A stretch of DNA of 64,000 nt from Chloroflexota bacterium (GCA_020161265.1 JAIUOC010000013.1:62001-126000), one strand, 5' to 3'; positions 17,329 to 27,499 are shown, numbered from the stretch's first letter. Translations and numbers: made by a program. Notes: generated by a model not told the origin, from the sequence alone.

Positions 17329-18804
17329 ATGCAAGAGAAGATTTTATCGCCTCATGCCGCATCTTTGAGCCAGTCAATGCGTGATCTAGGATACTCTCTA
17401 GAAACTGCCATTGCTGATCTTATTGATAATAGTATAACCGCAGGAGCACGTAATATTCGGATATTCCTAGATATTGATGAGGCAAATGATCCTTGTTTAG
17501 TCATCATTGATGATGGTTCAGGAATGAATGAGAATGAATTGATCGAAGCTATGCGTCCTGGTTCACGAAATCCGCGTGATAAGCGGGATAAAGATGATCT
17601 AGGGCGATTTGGGCTTGGACTCAAAACAGCTTCTTTCTCTCAATGCAAATCGCTTACTGTAGTTAGCCGAAAAGACCAGAATACATTTGCAGCTTGTTGG
17701 GATCTTGATCTGATTACGGCTCGTAATGAGTGGATTGTCACAATTCCAGCTATTGAAGATCTTCTCTTTACTCCTTATATTAAGACATTAGGTTTTCAAG
17801 GAACATATATTTTATGGAAAAAACTAGATCGATTTCTAGAAAATAGTATCAATGATAGCAGCAAAAATAATTCTTATGACAAACTATCTATAGTTGAGAA
17901 ACATTTGGCATTAGTTTTTCATAGATATATAAGTGGTGATTATAAAAGACATAAGATTAATATTGAGATTAATGGACATCCTATTATAGCTTTCGATCCA
18001 TTCTGTATTTCTAATAAAGCAACACAACTATTACAAGAAGAAATCGTAAGAATTGATGGAAATGAAATCAAGATCCAACCTTACATTTTACCACATCATA
18101 GTAAACTATCAAAGAAAGATTATGATTTTTATCGATCACGTGGCGATTTTGTAACTAACCAAGGAGCATATATATATAGAAACGGTCGATTAATGGCTTG
18201 GGGTGACTGGTTTAGATTAGTCCCGAAAAGTGAGGCAACAAAACTAGCACGAATTCAAATTGATTTTACAAATGTTCTCGACGAATATTGGACAATTGAT
18301 ATTAAGAAATCTCGTGCACATCCTCCACCTCAGGTTCGAGAAAAACTAAAGCAGATTATTAATCGAATTACTGATCAAAGCAAACGGATTCATATTGGTA
18401 GAGGGAATCGTTTATTTGATAAACAATCACAGCCGTTATGGGTTCGCTTTAGTGATAGAGATAAAATCCGTTATGAAGTTAATAAAGAACATGTTCTTAT
18501 AAATGCTTTTCTCAATAGAATTGGTCCAGATAATGCATCAATACTTAGAGATGTTATTTCTTTAATCGAACGTTCTGTACCACTTGAAGCCATATATGCC
18601 GACTATTCTTCTGTTCCACAATCATTTGAGGAAAAAGAGCCAATTCAATATGAGGATTTGAAAAGCCAAATAATGCATTTCCATATTCTACTCACTTCTG
18701 ATTTCTCAATGGATAAGGAGAATTTCAAAAAAACAATTTTCAGCATGAAACAATTTAATGAAAATCGAGAATTGACACAAAAGATAATTGAGGAGTTACT
18801 ATAA
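17329..18804 (+). CDS. GHKL (MutL/MORC-type) ATPase of a predicted restriction system
   Basis: A 491-residue ATPase thought to act as an ATP-driven clamp or switch on DNA. Bergerat-fold motifs are clear at the N terminus: AIADLIDNSITAGA (N box), VIIDDGSGMNENEL (DxGxG) and LGRFGLGLKTASFSQC (G2 lid). The usual N-box glutamate is aspartate here. The C-terminal half is helical and not assignable. Start at ATG 17329, preceded by AAAGGAA. The stop TAA shares one base with the ATG of the Z1 gene (TAATG), implying translational coupling. MutL/MORC ATPases next to Z1, methylase and nuclease genes were described as predicted restriction-modification systems by Iyer, Abhiman and Aravind (2008). Confidence 0.88.
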   Translation: MQEKILSPHAASLSQSMRDLGYSLETAIADLIDNSITAGARNIRIFLDIDEANDPCLVIIDDGSGMNENELIEAMRPGSRNPRDKRDKDDLGRFGLGLKTASFSQCKSLTVVSRKDQNTFAACWDLDLITARNEWIVTIPAIEDLLFTPYIKTLGFQGTYILWKKLDRFLENSINDSSKNNSYDKLSIVEKHLALVFHRYISGDYKRHKINIEINGHPIIAFDPFCISNKATQLLQEEIVRIDGNEIKIQPYILPHHSKLSKKDYDFYRSRGDFVTNQGAYIYRNGRLMAWGDWFRLVPKSEATKLARIQIDFTNVLDEYWTIDIKKSRAHPPPQVREKLKQIINRITDQSKRIHIGRGNRLFDKQSQPLWVRFSDRDKIRYEVNKEHVLINAFLNRIGPDNASILRDVISLIERSVPLEAIYADYSSVPQSFEEKEPIQYEDLKSQIMHFHILLTSDFSMDKENFKKTIFSMKQFNENRELTQKIIEELL

Positions 18805-21518
18805 TGACAGATTCAGTAAAAATTAAAGAGGCCGAAAAGTTTTTATCTCAAATTATTCTTTCTCGTGGCAGTAATCTATCTAGTCAAGATATTATTACAA
18901 TCGTCGAACAGTTTCGTCCTGTATTTCAAGATAGCTACTATCAATTTAAATCAGAGGATTTTAATACACTTATTAGATCGCTAGAAACCCAATATTTTAC
19001 AACTATGGGAGCAGGTGTATCTCTTATCGATCTTGATATACCTCATGATGAGGAATGGTATCTTAAGCGCCAAATCAGTTGGGATTATGCAGAAGACTAT
19101 GAGAAATATCTTATTACGCAAGGTTGGCCAACTCGAGTGATTGGCTCAATGGGGTCTGTTACTAACCGAATTCTTGGTCTTCTACAAGACCCGCATAAAG
19201 ATGGAGATTGGGAGCGAAGAGGATTAGTGATTGGTCATGTTCAATCAGGAAAGACCTCAAATTACATTGGGTTGATTTCAAAGGCTGCTGATGCTGGCTA
19301 CAAATTTATAATTGTTATTGCTGGAATTCATAATAATCTTAGAACACAAACTCAAGAGCGTATTGATGTAGGATTTATAGGTCGAGATAGTAGGAATAAT
19401 AATCGCATTGGAGTAGGTCAGTTACGACCTAATCGTTCTATGCCTGTAACTGTTACTACAACTGAAAGCGATTTTAATAAAGCTCTTGCAAATAGATTCG
19501 GCATGGAATTAAAATCCCTTAATAATACATTTATACTCGTTATTAAAAAGAACGTAAGTACACTTGGTAGTCTCTACAATTGGTTAAAGGAATTGAATGT
19601 ACGTCAAGGTATAGAGAAAATCTCTGATATTCCGATGTTATTAATTGATGATGAAGCTGATAATGCTTCTATCAATACTAATAAACCAGAACTAGATCCA
19701 ACGAGAACAAATAAAGAGATTCGTAGAATACTTAATTTGTTCAAAAAACGTTGTTATATAGGCTATACAGCTACTCCATTTGCCAATGTATTTATTAATC
19801 CGGATAATAAAGATGATATGCTTGGTAATGATTTATTTCCAGCACATTTTATTCACTGTTTAGATGCACCAACAAATTATTTTGGGTCAGAAAAGATATT
19901 TTCTGGTTATGAATCAATTGATAATATTATTATTAGAAAAATAGATGATGTAGATAAACATATTTCTATAGGACACAAGAAAGATGATTCAATTCAATCT
20001 CTTCCACAAAGCTTAAAAAAGGCAATAAATTGCTTTATCCTTAGTAGAACAATTCGTAATATAAGAGGTGATAAAAATAAACATTGCTCAATGATGGTTA
20101 ATATTTCTCGTTTTGTATCTATACAACGAGAATTCAAGTATCTTATTACAGAATATATTGAACAATTAAAAAATGCAATACGTTTTAATTACAAATTACC
20201 AATTGAAAAGGCTTTAAAAGATGAACTTATACAACAAATATTTAAAACCTTTCAAGAAGAATATATTGATTGTGAAACAGAATGGATGGATATATTAGAC
20301 GAATTGAATGAGGCAGCAAGTCTAATCAAAATCTTGTTAGTTAATAGCAAATCTGATGAAGCACTCAATTATACAACTTATACAAATCAGGGGGATGGGC
20401 TTACCGTAATTGTAATTGGTGGTTTAAGCCTATCACGTGGCCTTACAATTGAAGGATTGACAATCAGTTACATTTATCGTAACTCAAAGATGTATGATAC
20501 GCTGATGCAAATGGGGAGATGGTTTGGCTATCGTGATGGATATGAAGATATATGTCGTATTTACATGTCAGATATTTCGTATGGCTGGTATTGTCATATT
20601 AGTGAGGCGACAGAAGAACTTCGGATGCAAGTAAAACGAATGAGTCGTGAACAGAAAAAACCAAGTGATTTCGGACTATATGTCAGAGCGCATCCAGATA
20701 CATTAATTGTTACAGCACTAAATAAAATGCGTTATGCGGAAAATCGTTCATTCCATATTAGCTATGATGGTAAGCTTATGGAGACCCATATACTACCTGC
20801 ATCTATTGATAAAAATGAAAGTAATAGATCGTTTTTTAAATCTTTTTTTGATATATTAAGCCAGTCAAGCGCCCCTTATATTGATGCAACTAACTCGCTT
20901 TTATTTAAGAATATAAATTGGGAAGATATTCAAAATTTCATTTTTAGCTTTCAATTTCATAACGATTTATCTGATTTGCAAGAAAATATTCCAAAATTTA
21001 TCAAGGAAATTTCGGATATATATCCTTACTGGGACGTAGCATTCAGATCGTTGTCAGGAAAAGAACCTGAAATAGGTTATATGATCGCAGCACAGGAAAG
21101 AGATGTAGGTCATGATACTTCTGGACAACCAAGAAAACCTAGCTCAGAGAATGGTTGGTATACAGGAAATAAAAATAGATTTTCGGGTAATAGTATGTTT
21201 AAAATAGGACTAGATGATAATCAAATTATGAGAGCTCAAGAATTAGCAGCTGAGGCATCAAGGAAAAATCCTATCTTTAGTGATTATACAAATGTGAGAG
21301 GTAAACCTTTGTTACTTTTACACCTTCTAAATTTAATTGACAGAAAAAAAGATGATCAAGTTATCCAATCATTGGTTCCAGCTATTAGTCTAAGCTTTCC
21401 AAATTCAAGCGATGTTCGAACAATAAGGTATGTAGTAAACTCAGTATGGCTCAAACAATTCGAAGAGAATCAATATGATTCTTCTAGTGAGGAAGATGAC
21501 TATGACATTAATATTTGA
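18804..21518 (+). CDS. Z1-domain protein, helicase-like ATPase
   Basis: A 904-residue superfamily-2-helicase-like ATPase, likely the DNA translocase or unwinding motor of the system. Motifs: Walker A GLVIGHVQSGKTSNYIGL near residue 140, IIVIAGIHNNLRTQTQ, Walker B LLIDDEADNAS (DDEAD), YIGYTATPFANVFINP (motif III-like TATP), and the Z1 core VIVIGGLSLSRGLTIEGLTI with YDTLMQMGRWFGYRDGYED. Length and motif order fit the Z1 family. The last 17 bases overlap the nuclease gene if that starts at 21502. Very AT-rich codon use. Confidence 0.9.
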   Translation: MTDSVKIKEAEKFLSQIILSRGSNLSSQDIITIVEQFRPVFQDSYYQFKSEDFNTLIRSLETQYFTTMGAGVSLIDLDIPHDEEWYLKRQISWDYAEDYEKYLITQGWPTRVIGSMGSVTNRILGLLQDPHKDGDWERRGLVIGHVQSGKTSNYIGLISKAADAGYKFIIVIAGIHNNLRTQTQERIDVGFIGRDSRNNNRIGVGQLRPNRSMPVTVTTTESDFNKALANRFGMELKSLNNTFILVIKKNVSTLGSLYNWLKELNVRQGIEKISDIPMLLIDDEADNASINTNKPELDPTRTNKEIRRILNLFKKRCYIGYTATPFANVFINPDNKDDMLGNDLFPAHFIHCLDAPTNYFGSEKIFSGYESIDNIIIRKIDDVDKHISIGHKKDDSIQSLPQSLKKAINCFILSRTIRNIRGDKNKHCSMMVNISRFVSIQREFKYLITEYIEQLKNAIRFNYKLPIEKALKDELIQQIFKTFQEEYIDCETEWMDILDELNEAASLIKILLVNSKSDEALNYTTYTNQGDGLTVIVIGGLSLSRGLTIEGLTISYIYRNSKMYDTLMQMGRWFGYRDGYEDICRIYMSDISYGWYCHISEATEELRMQVKRMSREQKKPSDFGLYVRAHPDTLIVTALNKMRYAENRSFHISYDGKLMETHILPASIDKNESNRSFFKSFFDILSQSSAPYIDATNSLLFKNINWEDIQNFIFSFQFHNDLSDLQENIPKFIKEISDIYPYWDVAFRSLSGKEPEIGYMIAAQERDVGHDTSGQPRKPSSENGWYTGNKNRFSGNSMFKIGLDDNQIMRAQELAAEASRKNPIFSDYTNVRGKPLLLLHLLNLIDRKKDDQVIQSLVPAISLSFPNSSDVRTIRYVVNSVWLKQFEENQYDSSSEEDDYDINI

Positions 21519-22476
21519 TCCTTGGGTTGATATGAATCCAGCTCCCAATAGACAGCTCGTTCGTCGTCGTGTTAAAATTGAGGTTGATTTTGCATTATTC
21601 TGGATAAAAGATCATGAAGGTCGACCTGGTTTATTAATTGAAATTTCAAAGCTTGTTCCTAATATTTCACTGCAAGAGGCAAAAATAAATATCCGAGATA
21701 TTTCAGTGGATGTATTTGAATTCAATGATGATAATATAAGAGCATTAGTATTAAAACTTGAACATCGACAAAATCAAGATGTTTTTTTGAAACTATGTCT
21801 TGATCTCATTGAAAATATAAAAATACATCACGAGAAATATGATATATTTTATGTTGTCTGTAAAAGATTAAAGAAATGGCAATCATTATTTTCTAGTGGA
21901 TTAAATAATCTTCTTCCAAAAAATGAAATACAAGGGTTGTATGCCGAATTATATTTTATTGCTAATATGCTTGAAAATAATCTATTAGATAAAAATATAT
22001 TGATCCAAGGATGGAAAGGTCCAGAAAAAAAGCATCAGGATTTTATTCTTAATGATAGTGCAATCGAAGTTAAATCACTTGCAGGAGATCAGCGTGATAA
22101 AGTACGTATTACATCTGAAGATCAGCTCTCTACGCACTTAGGACAGTTATACTTACAAGTTTATTTTTTATCAGAGACACAAAATAATGGTGAGAGTCTT
22201 AATACGATTACGAAGAGAATTATTAGTAATCTAAGTGAGGTTGAAATTATAAATTTATTTGAGCTCAAATTAGGAATTGCAGGCTATATTGATATCCCAG
22301 ACTATGATTTACCTTTATTTAAAGTAAAAGATCATTATACGTATATTATTAAGGATGATTTTCCTAGAATTACAAGAAATCTTTTACCTGAGGGAATCGA
22401 ATCTGTTACTTATGAACTTGTACTATCAAGCATTGAGAGATTCAGGACTAATAAATTAAACATAATGGAGCAATAA
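21502..22476 (+). CDS. PD-(D/E)XK-motif nuclease-like protein
   Basis: A 324-residue protein assigned to the PD-(D/E)XK putative nuclease family found beside Z1 proteins. The likely catalytic cluster is in the central region: HQDFILNDSAIEVKSLAG, where Asp and, ten residues on, E-V-K give the D...ExK pattern; upstream E-x-x-G-L-Y-A-E-L-Y-F-I may supply the helix glutamate. The start is placed at ATG 21502 because GAGGAAG lies just upstream; in-frame ATGs exist at 21475 and 21496, which would deepen the overlap with the Z1 gene. Predicted to be the cleavage subunit. The AIPR gene begins two bases after its stop. Confidence 0.8.
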   Translation: MTLIFDPWVDMNPAPNRQLVRRRVKIEVDFALFWIKDHEGRPGLLIEISKLVPNISLQEAKINIRDISVDVFEFNDDNIRALVLKLEHRQNQDVFLKLCLDLIENIKIHHEKYDIFYVVCKRLKKWQSLFSSGLNNLLPKNEIQGLYAELYFIANMLENNLLDKNILIQGWKGPEKKHQDFILNDSAIEVKSLAGDQRDKVRITSEDQLSTHLGQLYLQVYFLSETQNNGESLNTITKRIISNLSEVEIINLFELKLGIAGYIDIPDYDLPLFKVKDHYTYIIKDDFPRITRNLLPEGIESVTYELVLSSIERFRTNKLNIMEQ

Positions 22477-22478
22477 TC

Positions 22479-24548
22479 ATGGCATCTTTATCAATGGAAG
22501 AATTTTTACATAATTTCCGCCAAGAAATTCTAGCTAATGCAGAAGCAAATATGGATTTCTTGGAAGTTGAATTTACTCAGAACATTGCGGATGAGCTTAT
22601 CGATTCAGGAGTTATTGATGGATTTGAACTAGGTCATCATCGCCTAGCAAGTGGTGGAATGAAAGTCGATGGATATTGGTTTAACGATAACTCCCTTGAC
22701 TTATTCATTTCAGACTTTGCTAATCGAGAAACGCTACAGTCACTAGCACGAGCAGAGATCTCACTTATTTTCAAGCGCCTAGAAAACTTTTTTACTGCAA
22801 GTGCTGAGAAAAACCTCTATCTTAACCTAGAAGAGACTTCTCACGGTTATGACCTTGCTCGTAATATAGCTGATAGGTGCGGCTCTTTTTCTAAAGTAAA
22901 TTTCTTTCTATTTTCTGAGCGTGTACTAAGTACACAGGTGAAAGAACTTGAAGATAAACAATATAATTCGTGGAATTTCTCTTATAATATTTGGGATATC
23001 TCTCGCTTACACCGATTACAAACTTCACGAGGTGCTCGTGAAGAATTAGAGATAAACTTCGCTGAGATGATTGATCCAGGACTACCATGTCTTCCAGCAC
23101 ATCTGGATTCAGCAACGTATAAATCATATTTGGTTGTAATGCCAGCCAAAATATTGGCTGATTTATATGGAAAATATGGTTCTAGATTATTGGAACAAAA
23201 TGTTCGTAGCTTCCTTCAGGTAAGAGGAAATGTTAATAAAGGTATTCGTTTTACTATCATGAAAAATCCTGAAATGTTTTTTGCCTACAATAATGGTATT
23301 GCTGCAACAGCTAGAGATATTGAAATAGTAAAAACATCTAATGGATTTGCTATAGCATCACTTAAGGATTTACAAATTGTTAATGGTGGACAGACCACTG
23401 CATCGCTATTTCATACTAATCGTAAAGATAAGGCACCGCTTGAAAATATTTTTGTACAGATGAAAATATCAGTTATTGATGAAGAAAAAAGTGAAGACAT
23501 TATTCCTCAAATCTCTGAGTATGCTAATACTCAAAATAAGGTTAACGCAGCAGACTTCTTCTCAAATCATCCATTTCATATACGTATGGAAGAATTCTCA
23601 CGCCGGCTATGGGTTCCTGCTCAACAAGGCTCACAGCGTGAGACAAAATGGTTTTATGAAAGGGCACGTGGACAATATACCGATGCTCAAGCAAAACTTA
23701 CACCTACTCAGAAAAAACGTTTTGAGGCAGAGTATCCTAAAACACAGATGTTTACCAAAACAGATCTTGCTAAGTTTGAAAATGTATGGGAGGGGTATCC
23801 AATTTCTGTCAATCAAGGTGCCCAAAAAAATTTTGGGCACTATGTAGGACGTATTGGACAAGAATGGGACAAAAATGCAGATCAATTTAACGAATTCTTC
23901 TTCAAGCGTGCAATAGCCCGAGCAATAATTTTTCGCAGAACAGAAAAAATAGTTTCAGCTCAGTCTTGGTACAACGGTGGTTATCGAGCAAATGTCGTAG
24001 CCTACACCATTGCAATGCTATCTAAAATATGCTCTCGTCAGAGAAAATCTTTTGATTTTCTCAAGGTATGGCATAATCAAGAGATTAATCAAGCTACGGT
24101 ACAAGCAATAGAGATCACTGCAAAACTTGTATATGATCATATTATGCATCCTACGGGTACTATTTCTAATATTAGTGAGTGGTGTAAAAAAGAAGCTTGT
24201 TGGGTAACTTTACAGGAAAAACTATATACTTTAGAAGAACTTCTACCTGAATCTTTTTTTGAAGATTTAGCCTTTACAGATCAATTGGAAAATGAAGCAA
24301 GATCTTCAGCAAAAACCCAAAAAATGCTGAATGGAATTGAGGCACAGAAAATAGTAGTTGGAATTCCTGGTGAAACATGGGCATATATTCTTGCAGAGGG
24401 TCAAGAAAAAGGACTCTTCTCAGTAAAGGAACAAGGAATACTTCAGGTCGCAGCTCGACTACCTCAAAAGATTCCTTCGGAAAAACAATCTTTAATTTTA
24501 ATTGATATCCTTGAAAAAGCAAAACTAGAAGCAATTTATCAAAAATAA
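22479..24548 (+). CDS. AIPR-family (abortive infection phage resistance) protein
   Basis: A 689-residue protein of the AIPR family, named after a lactococcal abortive phage-resistance determinant. Family hallmarks appear in the middle: FFAYNNGIAATARDIEI and LQIVNGGQTTASLFHTN, with IPQISEYANTQNKVNAADFF shortly after. The biochemical role is unproven. Its place as last gene, two bases after the nuclease gene and ended by a strong hairpin, marks it as part of the same operon, possibly an effector or target-recognition subunit. Start at ATG 22479, preceded by GGAGCAA. Full length, no frameshift. Confidence 0.87.
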   Translation: MASLSMEEFLHNFRQEILANAEANMDFLEVEFTQNIADELIDSGVIDGFELGHHRLASGGMKVDGYWFNDNSLDLFISDFANRETLQSLARAEISLIFKRLENFFTASAEKNLYLNLEETSHGYDLARNIADRCGSFSKVNFFLFSERVLSTQVKELEDKQYNSWNFSYNIWDISRLHRLQTSRGAREELEINFAEMIDPGLPCLPAHLDSATYKSYLVVMPAKILADLYGKYGSRLLEQNVRSFLQVRGNVNKGIRFTIMKNPEMFFAYNNGIAATARDIEIVKTSNGFAIASLKDLQIVNGGQTTASLFHTNRKDKAPLENIFVQMKISVIDEEKSEDIIPQISEYANTQNKVNAADFFSNHPFHIRMEEFSRRLWVPAQQGSQRETKWFYERARGQYTDAQAKLTPTQKKRFEAEYPKTQMFTKTDLAKFENVWEGYPISVNQGAQKNFGHYVGRIGQEWDKNADQFNEFFFKRAIARAIIFRRTEKIVSAQSWYNGGYRANVVAYTIAMLSKICSRQRKSFDFLKVWHNQEINQATVQAIEITAKLVYDHIMHPTGTISNISEWCKKEACWVTLQEKLYTLEELLPESFFEDLAFTDQLENEARSSAKTQKMLNGIEAQKIVVGIPGETWAYILAEGQEKGLFSVKEQGILQVAARLPQKIPSEKQSLILIDILEKAKLEAIYQK

Positions 24549-24562
24549 TCCCAACGCAAAGA

Positions 24563-24596
24563 AGCAATGGTGCTGAATTAATTCAGCACCATTGCT
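24563..24596. terminator. Bidirectional terminator closing the defence operon and copA
   Basis: A perfect inverted repeat with 16-bp arms (AGCAATGGTGCTGAAT and its complement) and a two-base centre, 15 bases after the AIPR stop and 6 bases after the convergent copA stop. It lacks a long T run on either strand, but the stem is very stable and placed exactly between convergent genes. Confidence 0.8.
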
Positions 24597-24601
24597 GTTG
24601 A

Positions 24602-27118
24602 TTAGGCGCGAGCTGGTTGGAGCGGCTCGTTGGTTGAGCTAGGCTGAGCATTCGGTAAGCTGGCAGCCCGTTTCAAGCGGAGCGAGTTGGTGACAACAAA
24701 GACCGATGAGAAGGCCATTGCGCCAGCTGCCAAGAGCGGCGAAAGTTGCCAACCAGTCAGGTTATAGAACAAGCCCGCTGCAATTGGAATACCAATCACG
24801 TTGTAAATAAAGGCCCAGAACAAGTTCCAACGAATTGTGGTCATGGTGCGGCGCGAAAGTTCAATCGCCTGCGCCACGCCCACCAAATCGCCGCGCAACA
24901 AGGTGATATCGCTGGCTTCGATGGCAACATCAGTGCCTGTGCCAATCGCCACGCCAACATCAGCTTGAGCCAAAGCGGGCGCATCATTTACGCCGTCGCC
25001 AACCATTGCCACCAACGTGCCATTGGCTTGCAATTGCTTGATCGTGGCGGCTTTGTCAGCTGGCAGCACATCGGCAATCACTTGCTCAACCCCCGCTTCG
25101 CGGCCAATCGCCTCGGCAGTACGTTGATTGTCGCCAGTTAACATCACCACTTTCAGCCCTAATTTACGCAATTGCTGGATGGCGGCTGGCGAGCTAGCTT
25201 TGATGGTATCGGCAACCGCTAACACCCCAGCAAGTTGCTGCTCAACCACCACAACCATCGCGGTTTTGCCTTCCGATTGCCATTGATCAATCGTGGTTTG
25301 GATGCTGATCAAATCGTAGCCTTGTTCGCGAATTAGGCGTGGGCTGCCAATCACCACCTTTTGTTGATTGACTTCAGCTTCGATCCCACCGCCAACAATT
25401 GCTTTGAAGTTACTCGCTTGACCAAGCGTTGCACCACGAGCAGTCGCACCTTGCACAATCGCCTTACCCAGCGGATGCTCCGAGCCGCGTTCGGCAGTCG
25501 CAGCAAGGGCTAATAGATTTGATTCATCACCCAAGGCTAGCACATTGGTCAGGGTTGGCTTGCCTTCGGTAATTGTGCCAGTTTTATCGAGCACAATCGT
25601 TTGCAACCGCACAGCGCGTTCAAGGCTCTCGGCATTTTTGATCAAGATGCCATGTTGTGCGCCAACGCCTGTGCCAACCATAATTGCGGTAGGAGTAGCC
25701 AAGCCCAAAGCACACGGGCAGGCAATCACCAACACAGCCACCGCGAAAATCAGCGATTGAGTAAAGCCAACGCCGCCAACCCAATACCACAAGCCGAAGG
25801 TCAGCAAGGCAATCACAATCACAATCGGCACAAACACGCCCGAAATTTGGTCGGCTAAGCGTTGAATTGGCGCTTTGGAGCCTTGAGCAGCTTTAACTAG
25901 ATTGACGATTTGAGCTAAAGCGCTAGCCTTGCCCACCGCCGTGGCGCGTAATTGAAAACTGCCAGCATTGTTGAGCGTTGCGCCAAACACGCTATCGCCA
26001 ACCCGCTTTTCAACTGGCAACGATTCGCCAGTGAGCATCGATTCATCAACAGCCGATTGGCCCATTGTGACCACGCCATCAACCGGAATTTTCTCGCCAG
26101 GCCGCACAACCACAATCTCGCCAGCTCGTACTTCGGCCACAGCCATTTCAACTTCAACCCCACCCCGCAGCACACGGGCGGTTGGCGGCTGAAGATCGAT
26201 CAAGGCGCGAATTGCCGATGAGGTGGCGCTTTTGGCTTGGGCTTCGAGATATTTGCCTACCAAAATCAAGGCCACAATCATGGCGGCAGTTTCAAAATAG
26301 ACGTGGCCACTCAGTTTGAATAGTAGCACCGCCAAGCTAAAACCATAGGCCGTCAGCGAACCAAGGGCAATCAGCGTATCCATATTGGCGCTGCCATGCT
26401 TGAGGTTAACCCAAGCACCACGCAAGAAATCGCGCCCACTATAAAACACAACTGGCGTTGCCATCAAGCCAAACAGCCATGGCCAGAGGTTGTAGAAGGC
26501 TGGCATATCATGGCCCATACCAGTCATATCGCGGGCGCTGCCCAGCCAAATCGGGCTAATTAAGCTAAAATCGTGCATCATCGAGACGATCATCAGCGGC
26601 ACACCCAAGATCAACGCCACAATCAAATTGGTGCGTTTGCGCTTAAGTTCGGCCTGACGCGCTTGGGTTTCGCTATCCTCAGCATCGTCATCCTCGCCAG
26701 TTTCGATCACCCCATAGCCCGCTTTGGTCACGGCAGCTTTGATCTGCTCAAGGCTTGCTTGATCGGGCAGGTAGCGGATACTTGCGGTTTCGGTTGCCAA
26801 GTTAACTGTTGCTTCTAACACGCCATCAACTTTGCGCAAGGCTTTTTCGACCCGCGTGACACAGGCGGCGCAGGTCATTCCGGTGATTGGCAGCGTGCGT
26901 TCGGCGGTAATTACGCCATAGCCACCTTTTTCGACCGCAGCAATTAAGTTGGTTGGGCTAACCGCCGCTGGATCGAAGGCCACCGTCGCCGATTCGCTGG
27001 CTAAATTGACGCTGGCTTCAGCAACTCCGGCGACCTTCTTCAAATTGCGTTCGACGCGCGTCACACAAGCGGCGCAGGTCATTCCGGTCACTGGCAATGT
27101 AAGTGTCTTTGTATCCAT
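24602..27118 (-). CDS. copA: Copper-exporting P1B-type ATPase
   Basis: An 838-residue membrane pump that moves Cu(I) out of the cytoplasm with ATP. Two N-terminal heavy-metal-associated domains each carry GMTCAACV (about residues 13-20 and 82-89). The membrane core contains the metal-binding [13 protein letters not shown] (CPC, near residue 465), the phosphorylation site [14 protein letters not shown] near 510, [11 protein letters not shown], and the hinge [20 protein letters not shown]. Length and order match CopA. The chaperone gene lies 71 bases upstream on the same strand under a CsoR-type operator, so both should be copper-induced. Confidence 0.95.
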   Translation of the reverse strand: MDTKTLTLPVTGMTCAACVTRVERNLKKVAGVAEASVNLASESATVAFDPAAVSPTNLIAAVEKGGYGVITAERTLPITGMTCAACVTRVEKALRKVDGVLEATVNLATETASIRYLPDQASLEQIKAAVTKAGYGVIETGEDDDAEDSETQARQAELKRKRTNLIVALILGVPLMIVSMMHDFSLISPIWLGSARDMTGMGHDMPAFYNLWPWLFGLMATPVVFYSGRDFLRGAWVNLKHGSANMDTLIALGSLTAYGFSLAVLLFKLSGHVYFETAAMIVALILVGKYLEAQAKSATSSAIRALIDLQPPTARVLRGGVEVEMAVAEVRAGEIVVVRPGEKIPVDGVVTMGQSAVDESMLTGESLPVEKRVGDSVFGATLNNAGSFQLRATAVGKASALAQIVNLVKAAQGSKAPIQRLADQISGVFVPIVIVIALLTFGLWYWVGGVGFTQSLIFAVAVLVIACPCALGLATPTAIMVGTGVGAQHGILIKNAESLERAVRLQTIVLDKTGTITEGKPTLTNVLALGDESNLLALAATAERGSEHPLGKAIVQGATARGATLGQASNFKAIVGGGIEAEVNQQKVVIGSPRLIREQGYDLISIQTTIDQWQSEGKTAMVVVVEQQLAGVLAVADTIKASSPAAIQQLRKLGLKVVMLTGDNQRTAEAIGREAGVEQVIADVLPADKAATIKQLQANGTLVAMVGDGVNDAPALAQADVGVAIGTGTDVAIEASDITLLRGDLVGVAQAIELSRRTMTTIRWNLFWAFIYNVIGIPIAAGLFYNLTGWQLSPLLAAGAMAFSSVFVVTNSLRLKRAASLPNAQPSSTNEPLQPARA

Positions 27119-27189
27119 ACCATACCTTCAGATCTGGTAAGTTAAGCAGGATGGCGGGCTGACGATGCAACCCGACCTAGCCTCGAAAC

Positions 27190-27420
27190 TTAATTTAAGG
27201 GAATTGTATTCGTAAATGGCGAAACATCGTAGCCTGCTTCGCTGATTGCGGTTACCAGTTGATCGCGGCTGACTTGCTCGTTGCTTTCGACCTTGACAAT
27301 TTTGCTCGCCAAATCGACAACGACATTTTGAACTCCAGCAACTGCGCTAACTTCGTTGTTGATCGCATTAACACAGTGTTGGCATGAGATACCTGGAACG
27401 TTGAAGCTTTCAGTTTTCAT
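27190..27420 (-). CDS. copZ: Copper chaperone, heavy-metal-associated domain protein
   Basis: A 76-residue single HMA domain: VPGISCQHCVNAINNEV carries the CxxC copper site (Cys near residues 13 and 16). It would deliver Cu(I) to the CopA N-terminal domains. Start at ATG 27420 with AAGGAG upstream. It is the first gene of the copZ-copA unit, immediately behind the operator/promoter at 27441-27498. Confidence 0.93.
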   Translation of the reverse strand: MKTESFNVPGISCQHCVNAINNEVSAVAGVQNVVVDLASKIVKVESNEQVSRDQLVTAISEAGYDVSPFTNTIPLN

Positions 27421-27440
27421 TGCATTACTCCTTATTTAAC

Positions 27441-27498
27441 ACCCCCCTACCCAGGGGGGTATGGATAAACGATAACACGCAGTTTTGGGCTTGTCAAT
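27441..27498 (-). promoter_or_regulatory. Copper-responsive promoter with CsoR-type operator
   Basis: The inverted repeat ACCCCCC-TACCCA-GGGGGGT (27441-27460) has the G-tract/C-tract structure known for CsoR-family operators. On the minus strand TTGACA (27493-27498) and TATCGT (27470-27475) are 17 bases apart, giving a start close to or within the operator. CsoR would therefore block copZ-copA transcription until Cu(I) binds. No csoR gene is seen in the window, so the regulator must be encoded elsewhere. Confidence 0.75.
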
Positions 27499-27499
27499 C

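Larger units (their letters stand above)
15400..24560 (+). other. AT-rich predicted defence island (five-gene restriction-type system)
   Basis: From about 15.4 kb to the terminator at 24.56 kb base composition falls sharply (A/T-rich third positions, many AAA, ATA and TTA codons) compared with flanking genes. Five genes run on one strand: C5 methyltransferase, GHKL ATPase, Z1 protein, PD-(D/E)XK protein and AIPR protein. The last four are overlapping or within a few bases of each other, so they are one operon; the methyltransferase is separated from them by 135 bases. No integrase, transposase, tRNA or clear direct repeats were found at the borders. The 283 bases before the methyltransferase hold no gene and no clear promoter I can defend. 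The composition suggests horizontal acquisition. Confidence 0.85.

Noticed and set aside
15372-24601. Prophage or integrative element around the defence island
   Set aside because: No integrase, transposase, tRNA, or flanking direct repeat was found; only composition suggests transfer.
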